From positions 577,501-641,500 of the forward strand of contig CANUEZ040000069.1 of NCBI GenBank assembly GCA_948099385.1: 64,000 bases of DNA, read 5' to 3'. This document shows, in pieces, positions 1-12,400 of this stretch. The position numbers and the translations under genes are program-made. Every line of letters starts with the position of its first letter. The stretch's first letter is position 1. The notes under the pieces were generated by a model. It made no database searches, was not told the DNA's origin, and saw nothing but the letters and a program-made list of their open reading frames with translations. Source of the DNA: Fasciola hepatica (Eukaryota > Platyhelminthes > Trematoda > Plagiorchiida > Fasciolidae).

Positions 1-700
1 TGAATACAATACGATACAAACCACAAGGTTGTCCGGGTTGGCTCTCAGCGGTTCACTGAATATATCCACTATATGCTATAGCACCCTTCCGTCATTTGCT
101 CTCAATGCTACCACAATATTTCTCCCACAATAGATGATCTCTCTTTGCGGGCCTAATAATAATGGGGGCATTCCGGTAGACTTTTTATGGTGTGTTTTGT
201 TTGCGGTAATGGGCTTCCTCTGCGATTTTCTTATACTCGTTTATACAGTGTACGGAAAGCTCATAACACGTCCTTGTCGATTCATGATTTCTTGCAAACG
301 CTTGCACTGGGAATCACGAAATATAGTGTGCATATGTTTTGTTCAATCACTGTATTGACATCTTATAGGGATTTGAATTTTGACTAGGAAAAATCGATTT
401 TACCCCATTATTTTGCAGGACTGTGTGGAGTACCTTAAGAACTTACCATGATCACTGCCCCAAATAGTGCATGCTACAGCTTATTCATCGGAGTAACGAG
501 TTACATATACAGCCGCTGACATGAAATATATATGTATGTTGCTAAGCAAAGCTTACAGCATGAGTGTTTTGTTCGCAGTTTCATTAACCATATATCTGAT
601 TTTGATATTTCACTCACGAAAACGAAAAGACGCAGCACAAACGTCGACTATCTGAGACGGAACAGGAAAACATATCTGCCAACAAAAGCGCAGAATTTAG
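1..700. other. Anonymous AT-rich DNA
   Basis: No gene, repeat or RNA is recognised here. The short open frames lack family motifs and convincing splice context. Confidence 0.5.
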
Positions 701-1240
701 CATAAGCAAGATTGATGACATAACTCACCCATCAAAGAAAGCTTCGTGAAATTTTTGAAGGACTCAAGCAATTATAGATAGATGAAAGAAAGATGAATCT
801 GATGAAAAATCCCTGAAGTTACCAAGATGCAGCTTTCTCGTGTTTTAACCAACCAAATAACAAGTGCAATACATTTGCAGCGGTCTATGTAATCGGATAA
901 TAATGGTTTGCACGTATTGCAAGAGCTTAAAGCAACAACAGAATTACCATTTGGAAAAATGGAACAGTATCTTGGATCACCGAAAGCCATTTCAAATCAC
1001 TTCAAAATGGGCAGACATCACATAAGATGGCATGCTTAATACAACAACGTGATATTCACTGACGAAAAATGCTCGCCTTGGATGGCCATGAAGGACTACT
1101 GTGCTACAGGTATGTCATGTGGAAGAATGAGTTAAGCTTCTCACTTCAATTCTTTGGTAGGGTACTGTGATAGTCTGGGATACCATTTGTTGAAGGCGGT
1201 AAATCACTCCTGGTGGTTCTCGAAGGAAAGCAGACAGCTA
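700..1240 (+). pseudogene. Decayed Tc1/mariner-like transposase fragment
   Basis: Reading the plus strand with frameshifts gives the motif NNVIFTDEK, a frameshift, then LALDGHEG and a YVMWKNE segment. This resembles the VIFSDEKKFNLDGPDG block of Tc1/mariner transposases, which holds the first catalytic Asp of the DDE/DDD triad. Upstream, translated pieces such as FQITSKWADI lie where these enzymes have their helix-turn-helix and linker. Stops and frame changes are frequent, and the second and third catalytic acids were not found, so this is an inactive relic. No terminal inverted repeats were recognised. The assignment rests on one motif and its near surroundings. Confidence 0.4.
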
Positions 1241-4120
1241 ACTCGAAACCAGCTAACTCGAAAACCAGAGATTTGAATGACTCCTCAGTCTCAGGAATTC
1301 CCTGAGATCGAAGAGGTTCTATGAAGAGAAAACGCCCAAGTCAGCAAAATAAAGCTTTGCATCGAAAAATTAAATCATCTATTGGCCCAGTCACAGTTCC
1401 AAACTGAGCCCCGCTTACTAACCGAGGGCCGGTATCCTCGCCGAAAGGCATGGCTTCGAATTTGAGACAATCAGACATCGTATTATATTTCTGACCAAGG
1501 TTTTCTGTTTCGAGCAATAAGATTCGGTGCATTTGATTATTATATGTTTATCTTCATCAATGGGTCGGGGATGCACTAACACCATTTTCTTTAGTCAAAA
1601 TTAGGAAGTGATTAGGATATTAATTCAGCGATGGAACAGGACTTATGCACAGTAAATTTCACGATTCCACATGTATGTGTTCGCGATATATCGTGGACAA
1701 CCGGGATTTTGATTAAATTATTTGCACACAACATATACGGTGGCATACGCTGGACGAAGATCGGTTCCGGGGAACAAAGCTTTCTCAAGGAACACACTTT
1801 GAATAAACCGATAACCCAATTGAAGATTAGGGGCATTCCTGAAGAAGTTTCCCCGGAATAATGAACAATACAGTGCCAAATGTCAGTGAACTTCTAGTTG
1901 GATTATCCTCATTCATTTTCCTTGAGATAATATATACATAGTGTCCAATCGTTTCTTTTGTTGGAGAACGAAGGGATTCTTTCTTTTGAAGCAGGGCCGA
2001 ATATTGAAGAAATTAAACCAATTAATTTTTTGACCACATAATGCGGCGATAAATAAATAAAACACACCGAAAGTGTCGTCAAAAGTAAGTTGACTTCATC
2101 GCGTTTTCTGCTTTTCTTATTGGTCTTGTCCACTGGGCCTTTACTACCCCACTCACAAAACAGGCGAAGTCAATTACTCGTGGTACATCAGTTTGTGGGT
2201 AGCATGGGTTATTTTTTAAGCACCAAAGTTACCTCACGATAACATGGGGTATGACGAATTCATGGAAGCATGCGGAACTGACTGCGCAAACATTAGGAGC
2301 TGTCGTTTGATTATCTTTAATAAAAAAATTTAATAACGAAGTGATTTTTCGTTGTAAAAGTAATTTATTTTTTCATGCAGTCCTCAAAACCCATAGAGAA
2401 AGGTACCGAAATCTTAACACGAATAATCTTGAGGACGACTGCTGCACCTCAAACCCAAATCTCTTCTGCCTACTGTGCAAAAGGTCACCAAAGCGTTAGC
2501 GAGGAAACACGAAATAAGTAGTAATTTTTTATTGGCATTGAACATTCTGGCGCACACTTACGAAAGTTGAAGCACCTGCGAACGGTATAATCGAACGCAG
2601 TGTGCTTGTTTAGGGTGTGCGAGAGTCTGCAGATCCTTCGAGATGGTGTTCAACCTTAAAACTATACCTTATCATGCAAGCAGTGTTAGGCAAGGTTTGG
2701 TGAGCTATGAGGACAAAAATGGTGTATAAGTTTTATGTGACATCAACCAGGATCGTTTCACCTAGGTTCATAAAAAAGTGACCGTCACGTTTCTCATACA
2801 TCAACAAACTCCAAATAATCAAAATTATTTGTCTTTATAAGCTGGCACAAGCTACTATTTCGTTTCAGTACTCTTATGGATAAGATAAAGGAAATTGCGA
2901 ATTTGACGTTGAATTGGCCTTCACAAAGTTCTAGTTGGGGCAGTTGTTCTATTTGACGCTGCTCCTCATCATCTTTCATGCTTGTCATCAGTTGTCATTC
3001 TGATTCGAGCGCGAAATTCATACTTGCGAAAAAGACTTTGTGACCAGTACAGAGTGGGATTCCCTGGTCATCATTACTGATTTGATCGGTTTTAATGTCA
3101 AACGGACTTCCCCCTACTTTACGCGTCCAACTTGAATGTTGGCGTTGCCAATCACAAGCATTTTGTTCTCAGAAGACGTCTTTTTACACACGTTTGACAA
3201 ATCAAGTCTGAATTTCTACTTTGCTACAGAAACCTGAGCAACAAACAAGCACCAGTGAGCAGAAAATCAAGGTGACTGGCAAATAATGCATGTCATGTCT
3301 GCAGGGCGAAGTGTCATTACTCAAAATGGATCCTGTTTTGTGTGTCAAAAGTACAGTTGGATACAGAGATCCTTGCTTGCATTTTACCGATGTCACCTCG
3401 ACTGGTGAACGAACCTTTGCGAACAGGACCCCAAGGTGGATGATCATATGCTTTTGAACTCCACAAACCTAAGATATGATCAACAATAACTAACAACAGC
3501 ACCAACAGCATTCGTTTTTTTATTTCATGGAGAAAGCTCTCAACTAAAAAGTAAAATTAGATTACCGCGGTATATATGTAAGTAGTGAGTCGCAGGTTAA
3601 TTGGTAGGCAAATGAGTGCCTGACATAGTTTGATCGGAATAATTGCGCATATTACTCCAAAATAATTTTTCCACTCTCGTAAACTCTATTTTGTGTCAAA
3701 AGTAATGAGCACAGACCAACAAATTTCATCTTGACAGCGAATCAGTTCATGAAACAAAAGTGAATGAATATGCTGGGAACATTTTTCAGCAAATTCTTGT
3801 ATATCATTGATGAGTACGACAAACTAAACGAAACAGCTTCAGCCCACATTCGATCCCATAATGTCACCTCCATAAGAAAACTTGTGATGTATCGCAAATT
3901 ATTTGGGTTATCGAATGCATCTGTGTGATTTATCGTGTGTCCCATACTGTTCAAAAGGTTTTCCACTCCTAATGGATGCTTCCAAAGAGGAGCTATTTGG
4001 GTGAGTTGGGGATTGTAAAGTCATTGACATTGGTTAATGTGGCCTACGAAAAACATTATCATCTTCTTTCAACCTATCAAAAGCATAAATGCTTTCCATA
4101 CTAATACACGACAATTCATT
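1241..4120. other. Anonymous DNA, no supported gene
   Basis: Only short open frames without recognisable motifs. The 1.6-1.86 kb and 3.2-3.5 kb frames were examined and show no domain, signal peptide or clear splice pair. Confidence 0.4.
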
Positions 4121-4124
4121 TTCG

Positions 4125-4263
4125 GAAAACTAAACTGCTACGGGGAAATGCTGGCAGTCATGAGCGGACAAACGGTCGGAATCCTACCGGCTGCTAATTT
4201 TTGCATTACGTTAAAGTTTCACGCAAATTTCAGGGAATCAATGTTGAATATTCGTTTTCACTA
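4125..4263 (+). other. Candidate half-CUB-like exon
   Basis: The plus-strand frame contains KLNCYGEMLAV, then FCITLKFHANF and MLNIRF before a stop. The spacing of the two Cys and the LNIRF ending resemble the first-half CUB exons of the 34.5-kb gene on the other strand (SCGF ... VCQYFIF ... LNIRF). No good splice acceptor was found in front of it and the partner exon is not evident. It may be a relic or a coincidence. Confidence 0.2.
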
Positions 4264-5321
4264 GCAGCGATTCTTGTAGTTCTTATTGTCACCAGGTTTA
4301 GGAAAAGAGTATGGGGCGTTTTCTTCAGGGAGACAAAATGACGCAAACATTAGGTCAACGGCGAATCAGCATTACTCATCCAGTGCCTAAAATACTAAGA
4401 CCAAAATAATGCTCAGTTAAGAGAACCGATGAAACGGAAAGTTTACCTATGATATATTAGCATAACAGTATTGAGTGTGGATAATTATTCACTATTTTCA
4501 TGATTACTTTACTGAAATTTCATGTCTCTGATTCCGCGTTTCATGAAAGAAGATGACTTGAATGTATCTCACCGTCAGAAAAGACAATTCAAAATGCCTT
4601 TCTTTATACTAGTCCCGAAGCGGCAACTCTATATAATACAAAACAAACTCCGACATAAGTTTGGTCAAGTGAATTATTCTGTTCAGTCGGACTGCTCGTT
4701 CTTTTCAGTAAACTGGATAACAACCATTTGTTGGATAAGTATATGCAACCATCAAGGGAGCCAAATTATGTCGTCAGAGCTATATATGTTTTCCACATTT
4801 TGCTAATGAGATAGACTGTAGCCGAATAAATCTCGGTGATTCAATAAACCCATATAATAATACATCAGGTCAGATCGGAAGTGAACAGCTGCGGCTGAAC
4901 ATATGGTTCGACTATTGAAGTGAAACTGAATTTCATTGCTTATCAGTACAACGACGCTCAAAGAAGCAGTTTGATGTTCGCACAAGACTCCTGACAAAAT
5001 CAAAACAAGGCTGTTCCATTACTATCCTCTGAAATCGTTTGCAAGTAACTGAATAGAATGAAGCCCAATAATAAACAAATTTAAGCGAGCTAAAAGTGGG
5101 TATATTATCAGACAATCAGTTATGGTTGTCGTAGGAGGCAATAACATTTGGTTAATTGACAACTACCGTCATTCGTATTTGATGAACCAACTGACTGAAC
5201 GAAAGTCGGTGAAATGTAGAATCCAGTTGAGTTATTTTCTAGACATGACCTTTGTTGAATGATTGTGGATTCCAAAGAGGAGGCCTGAGAAATATTTCCA
5301 AGATAGTACTTCAGTTGAGCG

Positions 5322-5772
5322 GTGCTAGATAATTCCTTTGTATTTTTCAACTCCACTCTATTTATCGACATGACATTTACCAACTGTTTTTGGCATTTTA
5401 AGAACCGTGCCAACCAATGCGACTTCATGCAATTCAGGGCACCACTTGATGACGGCAATATGACTGGTGGTAATATTCCAAGAACGGTCCACGATTTATA
5501 CGGTGCAATTTTCCACCCATATCCTGACTGGGATCTTGGCTGTCCATTTGACCGAGGGAATGTGGTTGGTACGTGGCTTCGAAAAGACATATTCAGGGAA
5601 TCCCATCAGTTCAGTATCGACAATCAATAGTACTGAATGGAACTGTACCAATATAACTACATTACCATACACTTCTCGAGATGCACTCACAGAATCAGCA
5701 TACATGGCTGTAGTAACTGACCAAGATCACTTCCGTACACGAATTCCATCGAACCAGGCATCACGTAAATAA
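5322..5772 (+). CDS. Partial two-exon gene with a 28-nt intron, unknown product
   Basis: Exon a ends at 5568 with the frame ...LGCPFDRGNVV plus one base. A donor GTACGT follows at once, and an acceptor (tattcag) ends at 5596. Exon b (5597-5772) continues in frame through NPISSV, EWNCTNIT and YMAVVTDQD to a TAA. Unspliced, the frame also stays open to 5630 but loses these features. The upstream limit is uncertain: an acceptor may lie at 5316 (cttcag) or 5402 (ttttaag), and the signal-peptide exon was not found. The Cys-Pro and NC...AVV pattern recalls the gene at 60,962-61,547, so both may belong to one small secreted-protein family (inference from a visual alignment). Confidence 0.4.
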
Positions 5773-8700
5773 AATAAGGTAAATATGAACTTATTTTACT
5801 GAATAACCATTAGACGTCCGTGATAATATTTTTGACGAGAGATGGATACTTTCTTATTCAGTATTGAAATATATAATCCAAAATGCAGAAATAATTCAGG
5901 GAAATCCGACGAGTGGCTGCCTTGTTGGTGCTACGTTCATAGTCAGCAATAGAACACGTAATGTTACCGCTACATCTATCTGTACAGAAGTAAGCAAAAA
6001 CCCGGCCAAGTAAGACGAATAAGCAGTAAGCAAGAAAGTAAGTTAGAAGAAAAGAGTTATCTAGGTGTGCTGCCACGAGCAAAAGATTGTTGCTAGTCAG
6101 TACACAGCAAAACCGAAAATTCAATGCAGCTAGAGCTGAAGCATGGCTAAAGATCGTGCCAAAGCTTACGTGTGTCCGTCCATGAGAGAAATATTGATCG
6201 GCTGGCCTCGTTGTGCGAGTGACTAACCAGCCACAGTAGTTTGCACGATATTTTCTCAATGAGTACACTTTATTAATGTGATGAGAAGCCGAGCAACGAT
6301 CTGAGGCAACACAGCGGATGAATCGCTCCCGCCAGTTGCTCATTGATAAAAAGAAACAGTGAAAGGTGCCATTTCAGTTTGGAATATCGTCAAATGAAAA
6401 TGAGATAGGTGGGTAGATAAACAACGGTACACTATTACTCGTCACATATGAGCAACAGGCACTACACTCAGACAATTCGAAAGCAAAAAGCAGAGTGTTC
6501 AGCGCTCCCAGATTTCTCCAAAATTATGAGTGCACAGACAAATAATATCAACATGAAACACGTGTCTTTAAAAGATACTAAGCGTGCAAAAGATTGAAAC
6601 ACGTAACCGGTTGCAACTCAAGACTAAGTCTCCTGTTATTTTACAAGCTTTTTGTGAGGGAACTTGTGACCATTCACCAAATATCCTACCTGAACCCGTC
6701 AAAATAAATGTTCTTGTTATTTTTAACATTCATTTCAAAGTATGCTCGAACAAAATGAAAACTCCGTTTTTTATTCAGCTTTTATAAATCAAGTGTATCC
6801 CTATTCCGAAGTCTTTACGAGTGACTTCTCTCACACCGGAAGTAAATGTAGTTTTTTCAGCGAAAACTGTTCTAGGTAAACATTGTGAATGACAGCTGTA
6901 CGTTTCAGTGAGGGATTGTGAAGAGGTCTGTACTTTCTAAAAAAAATTGAAAGCTGATTTTAAAATCTGGTTTTGCCATAAGTTTCACTCCATCAATAGT
7001 TTTGGTGAAAAGTGAGCTAGGCTTACATTTGTTATACATATGTGTCGCACTTTTTCTCTCGCAGTAACAAATCAGTGAGTATTCTAATAACGTGACAAAT
7101 CCAGAAACGATTTTTCATTCAATACTGAAAAGGGTGAAATGCTCGAGTGTTTCATTCCTTTATTGTGTTCATCCAAGGAGTCGTCAACCATGAGCGTCCT
7201 CAGGACTCACACCGAAACTCAAACCAGGGGTTGAAAGGGACTTACGTAGACTAAACTCCCATTCAATCAGGGACAATTTTTAAATCCTTGCTGCAAACCA
7301 ACGCTACGTGATTTACTGAATTTCCATTACTGATTTTGAACTTAACAGTTGACCACCCAGATGGTGATCAAACTGTGCTATGGGCAACATATTTTGGCCT
7401 TTCTTTGTATACCCTCTAAGAAGGAGGTGCCACCCGCGTGCATGGTCCCTGTATGAAACAGGGATTACGTGAGACTTAGATGCCGGCTTACGTTGAAAAT
7501 TGTACCATATGCACCACGAATTCACACTTGGCTGGTTCGAAATAAGTGCACCAGCTGTCTGACGTAGGATGATAACATATATATATATATAATATATATA
7601 TAAAGATACAAAGCACATACCTCTCTGATATGTTACATTTCGATTTTCTGTGATTGCACACGATGAGTCCGTGATTCCGCGTATTTGTGGTGTGTTTGCT
7701 ACAGAGACCGAAAATCAGAGATCAGTTCGTTTCGCAGTTTTATAATGATTTCTTATCAACCCGCCTTAGATTTTGTCAAATCGGTACATCTGTCCAGACC
7801 TACTCCGTGATAGCAATTTGATCTAGTCCAAATCTCTCTCATCTCGGGGGTAACTTGTATTGACGTCATCCTCTACGGGAAATGTTTGGTAACATTTTTA
7901 GGACGTGAAATGCAATTTGCCCACTGACTATCCAGTGCTCGTATAGAAATCACATATATTTGTGAGATATACCAATACAATGATATGCTTCTTTTAAATT
8001 GGTAAACTAATGTCGCTAACCATCTGGTAATCAGACACCGATTGAGTTCTGTGATGAACAATAGATCCTTTTAGTCTTAAGTAAACCGAAGCCACTTTAT
8101 TTTGCTGAGTTACAAATGTATCCACTAAACCAATTTTACAGTCGTTGTATTTGTTCGCAGTATGGAAATATGACTACATGAATAATGGACCCAGATTTAT
8201 GATGAAAATCATATTTCCTGTACCATCTACTCATGTTTTACGTGTAAAAATACAAAAGCTTCGTTCCTCTGACACAAGCTGAGTAAAGTATACATAGATA
8301 CTGAGCAACAACTTATATGGTCTGTTTCAACCGGAAAGTCTTGTACTGACTTGGATCCGTCGGTAGTCATCACAGTTTGTGGTGGTTTTGCTTTCGGAAA
8401 TCAAAATCAAAAGTCAATAAATATTGCAGTTTCAGAGTAATCCATGATAGCAAGATGATGTGGTCCAAAACTTCTCCATCTCATTTATAATGAGTAACGA
8501 CATCAATCTACATGTATTAGGTAAGTTCAGTTGACAATGTTGTTGCAAGACAAATATTGGCTCAATGCTCTACATCAGATTCATGCATGTCACTGCATAC
8601 TACAAGATGTTCATGAAACGATAGCTTTTGCGTTAGTGTTCATGAAAGTATACACTGATAATAAGTTACTAGTACATGAAATGCATTCCGCCGCATAGCT

Positions 8701-8984
8701 ATGCAGCGCCTGCCTAGGAATGCCACAGCCCAGTGTGATTTAGTTTGGCATCATTTTTGAGTTCTTATATGTGTTTGCTCTTCTTTAAAAACTACGGAAT
8801 CAATCAGAAAACTGCAACCCAATCTGAGACAAATATATCCATGCCAATGGGGATCGAAGAAGGGTAAGTTCAGATTATCTGTTTCACAGCGATACTCTTG
8901 ATGAAATTCGGAATGTATCTCAAAGTCAGTCACCTTTCAGTTGATCGTTTCCTCTATCAAGTATTTTGGCCTTTTTCAAAAGTT
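5773..8984. other. Anonymous DNA, no supported gene
   Basis: A 161-codon minus-strand frame (5858-6343) shows no domain or codon pattern and is not called. A slightly GC-richer stretch at 7.38-7.57 kb may be an old repeat, but no family was recognised. Confidence 0.4.
7576..7603. repeat. Short (AT)n microsatellite
   Basis: Uninterrupted AT dinucleotides with a single phase slip near 7591. Confidence 0.8.
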
Positions 8985-9460
8985 GGAAAATTCCCAATGA
9001 ACATGTTGGAAGAATACCGCTTGGCGAAAAAAAATGGTTTTCGGTGATCCATAATCATGACATAACATCACAATATATTAGGACAAGTTAAAGGATTGAA
9101 CCAATTAGACAAGTAGGACATGTTAGAATTTATTGGTGACAAATAAAAGGGGGTGGGGAAGAAAATAATTGTGATCAGGGCTTAAGTCAACACTGGATGT
9201 GTATTGCTTTTCCCGTGTTTTGTTTGTTTTCATCTGGTCTATGGCTTGTTGTTATGTGGAGTGAGGTCCGAGGCAGCTTGTTTCCTTCCACACTCCCTCT
9301 TCATCGTCACGAATAATTTCTACTATTTTCCACTTTTCTAACTGGTTTCATCCTGTAACTTGTTGTAATATATTGTGATGTAGGGGCATGGTTAGAAAAA
9401 CCTGAAAATGAGCTTGTTCGCCAAACTGTGTTGTCCAAACATGTTCATTGGGAATTTTCC
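8985..9460. mobile_element. MITE-like hairpin element with ~180-bp inverted arms
   Basis: The sequence starting GGAAAATTCCCAATGAACAT at 8985 reappears as its reverse complement ending at 9460. The similarity continues inward through further matched blocks (TTTGGCGAA, ACATCACAATATATTA, ACAAGTTA, AACCARTTAGA) for about 180 bases per arm, with scattered mismatches. A loop of roughly 110 bases separates the arms. There is no coding capacity. The structure fits a non-autonomous foldback or MITE-type DNA transposon. No clear target-site duplication could be read at the edges. Confidence 0.65.
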
Positions 9461-12400
9461 GTCATAAACTGTAAACAATGATTTGGAGTTGATCGGTGGT
9501 TAATCACAGATTAGATTACTTTTATTTATAATTCTTCCTGACTATCACTTGGGCAGTCACCACAGAGTTACACACAACATGAAGATCCTTCGTGGTCACA
9601 GGATATACAGAAGACAAGAAGCATTCAAAAGAGCAGAAGCTAGTTCCTCTCATTATTGGCTACGATTTAGTTAAAGATGCTATCAGACGAATTTTGCGTT
9701 ATGCTCAGAAACAGAATGAATTTACCAAGCATGGTACAGTGTGTTCCGTGGTTTCAAGTCCATTTCCACTGTGCTAAGTTTCTCTTTTTGCTACCGATAA
9801 ATACAGCACTGATTCGTGATTGTTTTTCTGTAAAGTACATGACGAATGGACGATGGATTGCTCCCGTGATGTAAAAAGCAAAGGTAGTATTGTTGATAAA
9901 TAGCCTCATTTGCTTCATATTTATCGCATTTCCAAGAGTGAAATCATATACGCATTCCAATGGCCTCGTTATTTTTAGTTTTAGCCGCTTTCGATGAAAT
10001 GCAATCTCCACGTGAAAGGGAACATGAGCAGAGCTGGTAGCAGGTTATTTTCTTACAATGAACGTGTCTCATGCTAAAATATGGAACCAGCACATGGGGC
10101 TTTATTGTGCAAGCAAATCGAACGTTATATGAATTTTAGTTCTCTTCAGATATCAAGTTGAGTGTGCTCGTTTTTAGTTGTTATTTTCATAGCTAATATA
10201 AATATGCACGTGAGTACTGCATTGCCAATAAGTCAGGGAAAAATACCTAGATATACATGTCGTTCTAATGTATACAAGGACACTACTTTAAATCATACTG
10301 CACACCACAACCGTTGCTCATAAGATCAAAAACAGGTCCTACGTGTTGATGGTTGACAGGGTTACATTTACTATTTGTATGTTTCTCAAGCGACTGGGAG
10401 ATGTTTTGATTTTGCCTAACAGTCACATGAAAATGTACACCGCCAAACTGAGCGATGGAGTCGACAGTGATAGGTAGAGAGAGAGAGAAGACACACACGC
10501 TTCTCGTGTACCGCACAACAGATTTCAGATTTCAGTACTTCCTTGCCCTATTTCGTGAGGCTGGTCTCATCAAACGAAATCAGTGCTGTACTCAAAGATA
10601 AAAACGAGTCAAATAAGTAAACCCGTGTGTGGTGTCTCATGTAAACAATCATACGGCTAAATTGGGCGATCAGTCGAAAATTAAGTAAGCGCATATACAA
10701 TCCATTGACTAATGCGCAAGCAAAAAGAGCATGTACTCATAGTTAAGTACATAAGCAAGCATTGGAAACGCAGAACATCGTTATGAATGGGATTTCGGTG
10801 AAATCAACATTGTGACATTCACACAAAACATGTCCTCATCTAGAAATGCTTCCTAACAGGGGGAAAATTAATCATCTCGAGAAAATATTCTATAGGTTTA
10901 TCAACGTTATTGCTTTCGAGTGAACTTACGCATGACACTGACGATACATGGAAGTCATTTGAAAGGATAAAAATTGTGACATGTACACAAGTTCTTGCCC
11001 ATTTTACTCAATTTCACTCAAGAAGATTTTATAAGGGCCACAGAGACTCGCATGTTTTGTCTCACTTTCATGATGACTGTTTCATTCAGGCATATTTACT
11101 TGTTCCGTGGGTGACACTTGCGACACCATCCGTGTCGTTTCGCGGTTATTGATTACCAGCAACCGTGGTAATCAAGTTAAAATGAACATATTCTACTGAA
11201 GACGGTTTTATGGGATTTTACCATGCATTTGTCATTTTTAATCTTATTTGATAAGAATGTGATCCACTTAGTTACACTTTTCTCCTTTAGAAATATACAA
11301 CTGATTGTGCTTCTTCGTTGCGTTGCGCTCTGGATTTCGGTGTCATCTGGTAACAAAAGAACATGGAGCTTTTCTTGTCGTCGGTTTACGGCAACATTAT
11401 GGGGATAAATTTAACATAATCCTTTCGGCGTGATCTCATGATTTGGAACAGACTGCACGCGCGAGAAGCTAATGAAAAGTAATTAAGTTAGTAATCAGAT
11501 CGTTCTCCTCTAAAATATTTATCACAAAACACCGGTCGGTGGCCAATTTATTTGATCACATTTTGACTGGGATCTACTTAAGTGGAGCTCAGCTGATTTG
11601 GTTATTTCGTTTTTCTGGGCTCGTGGCTTCGCAGTATGCTATATTCGGAAATCAAATTGACAGAATCACTGTCGAAAAGGGACATGTGTCGGGATGGCAA
11701 ATATCATTTTCAATACATTGTGAACGGTTTCTCATTTTTAAGTTATATGGTGGAAATCTCTGTAGTTCACGCAGGAAAGTCGTTGAAGGAGCTCAGTGAA
11801 CCCACAAAAATACGTCCAAATAAGGTAAAGGCTTTATTGCTGCTTTTCTACCAGAAATCAAATTTGAATTAGTTCAAAAAACGTTAAGATGGATATCAAT
11901 TGTTGATCGTGAAAGTATACAAATATCCACCAAGAGAGCAACGCTCATAGCAAGGATACATCGACAGGCCTTCGCTTAAGACTGCTCAGAAATTTGGCAG
12001 TGGTGTGTAGGAAACTGGCTTGCGACAAGGGAACGCGCGACTTCCTGAAAATCACTTTGGTTGTTGTGCTCAACATTAGCCAGATGTGTTGGATCAGGAA
12101 CCATAAGCACACTTGACCACTGCCGCTGCTATCCTGAAGTACGAGCTCGCTCCTACCTGCTACCGGATGGTTCTCATATAGAATTCGAACCGGCTTTTTT
12201 GGGGTATTGTAACAGTCATAATATCATGATTACGAGCTTCATTTCCAAAAGGTGTTCGACGATCATTCTTCAATACTAAAGATACCAACTCATCGATGAA
12301 GGTGGCTAACTTCCATTATTGAACCGACTGAATCATTCGCTAACCGTCCATCTAGAAAAGATCAACATGGTTTACTATCCTATGGTGTGATTACGCTGCT

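Noticed and set aside
5858..6343. 161-codon minus-strand frame
   Set aside because: No domain, signal or splice context; fortuitous length in AT-rich DNA is likely.
7655..7690. Hammerhead-ribozyme-like string CGATGAGTCCGTGA
   Set aside because: The conserved CTGATGA is incomplete and the GAAA core and cleavage triplet are not in place.
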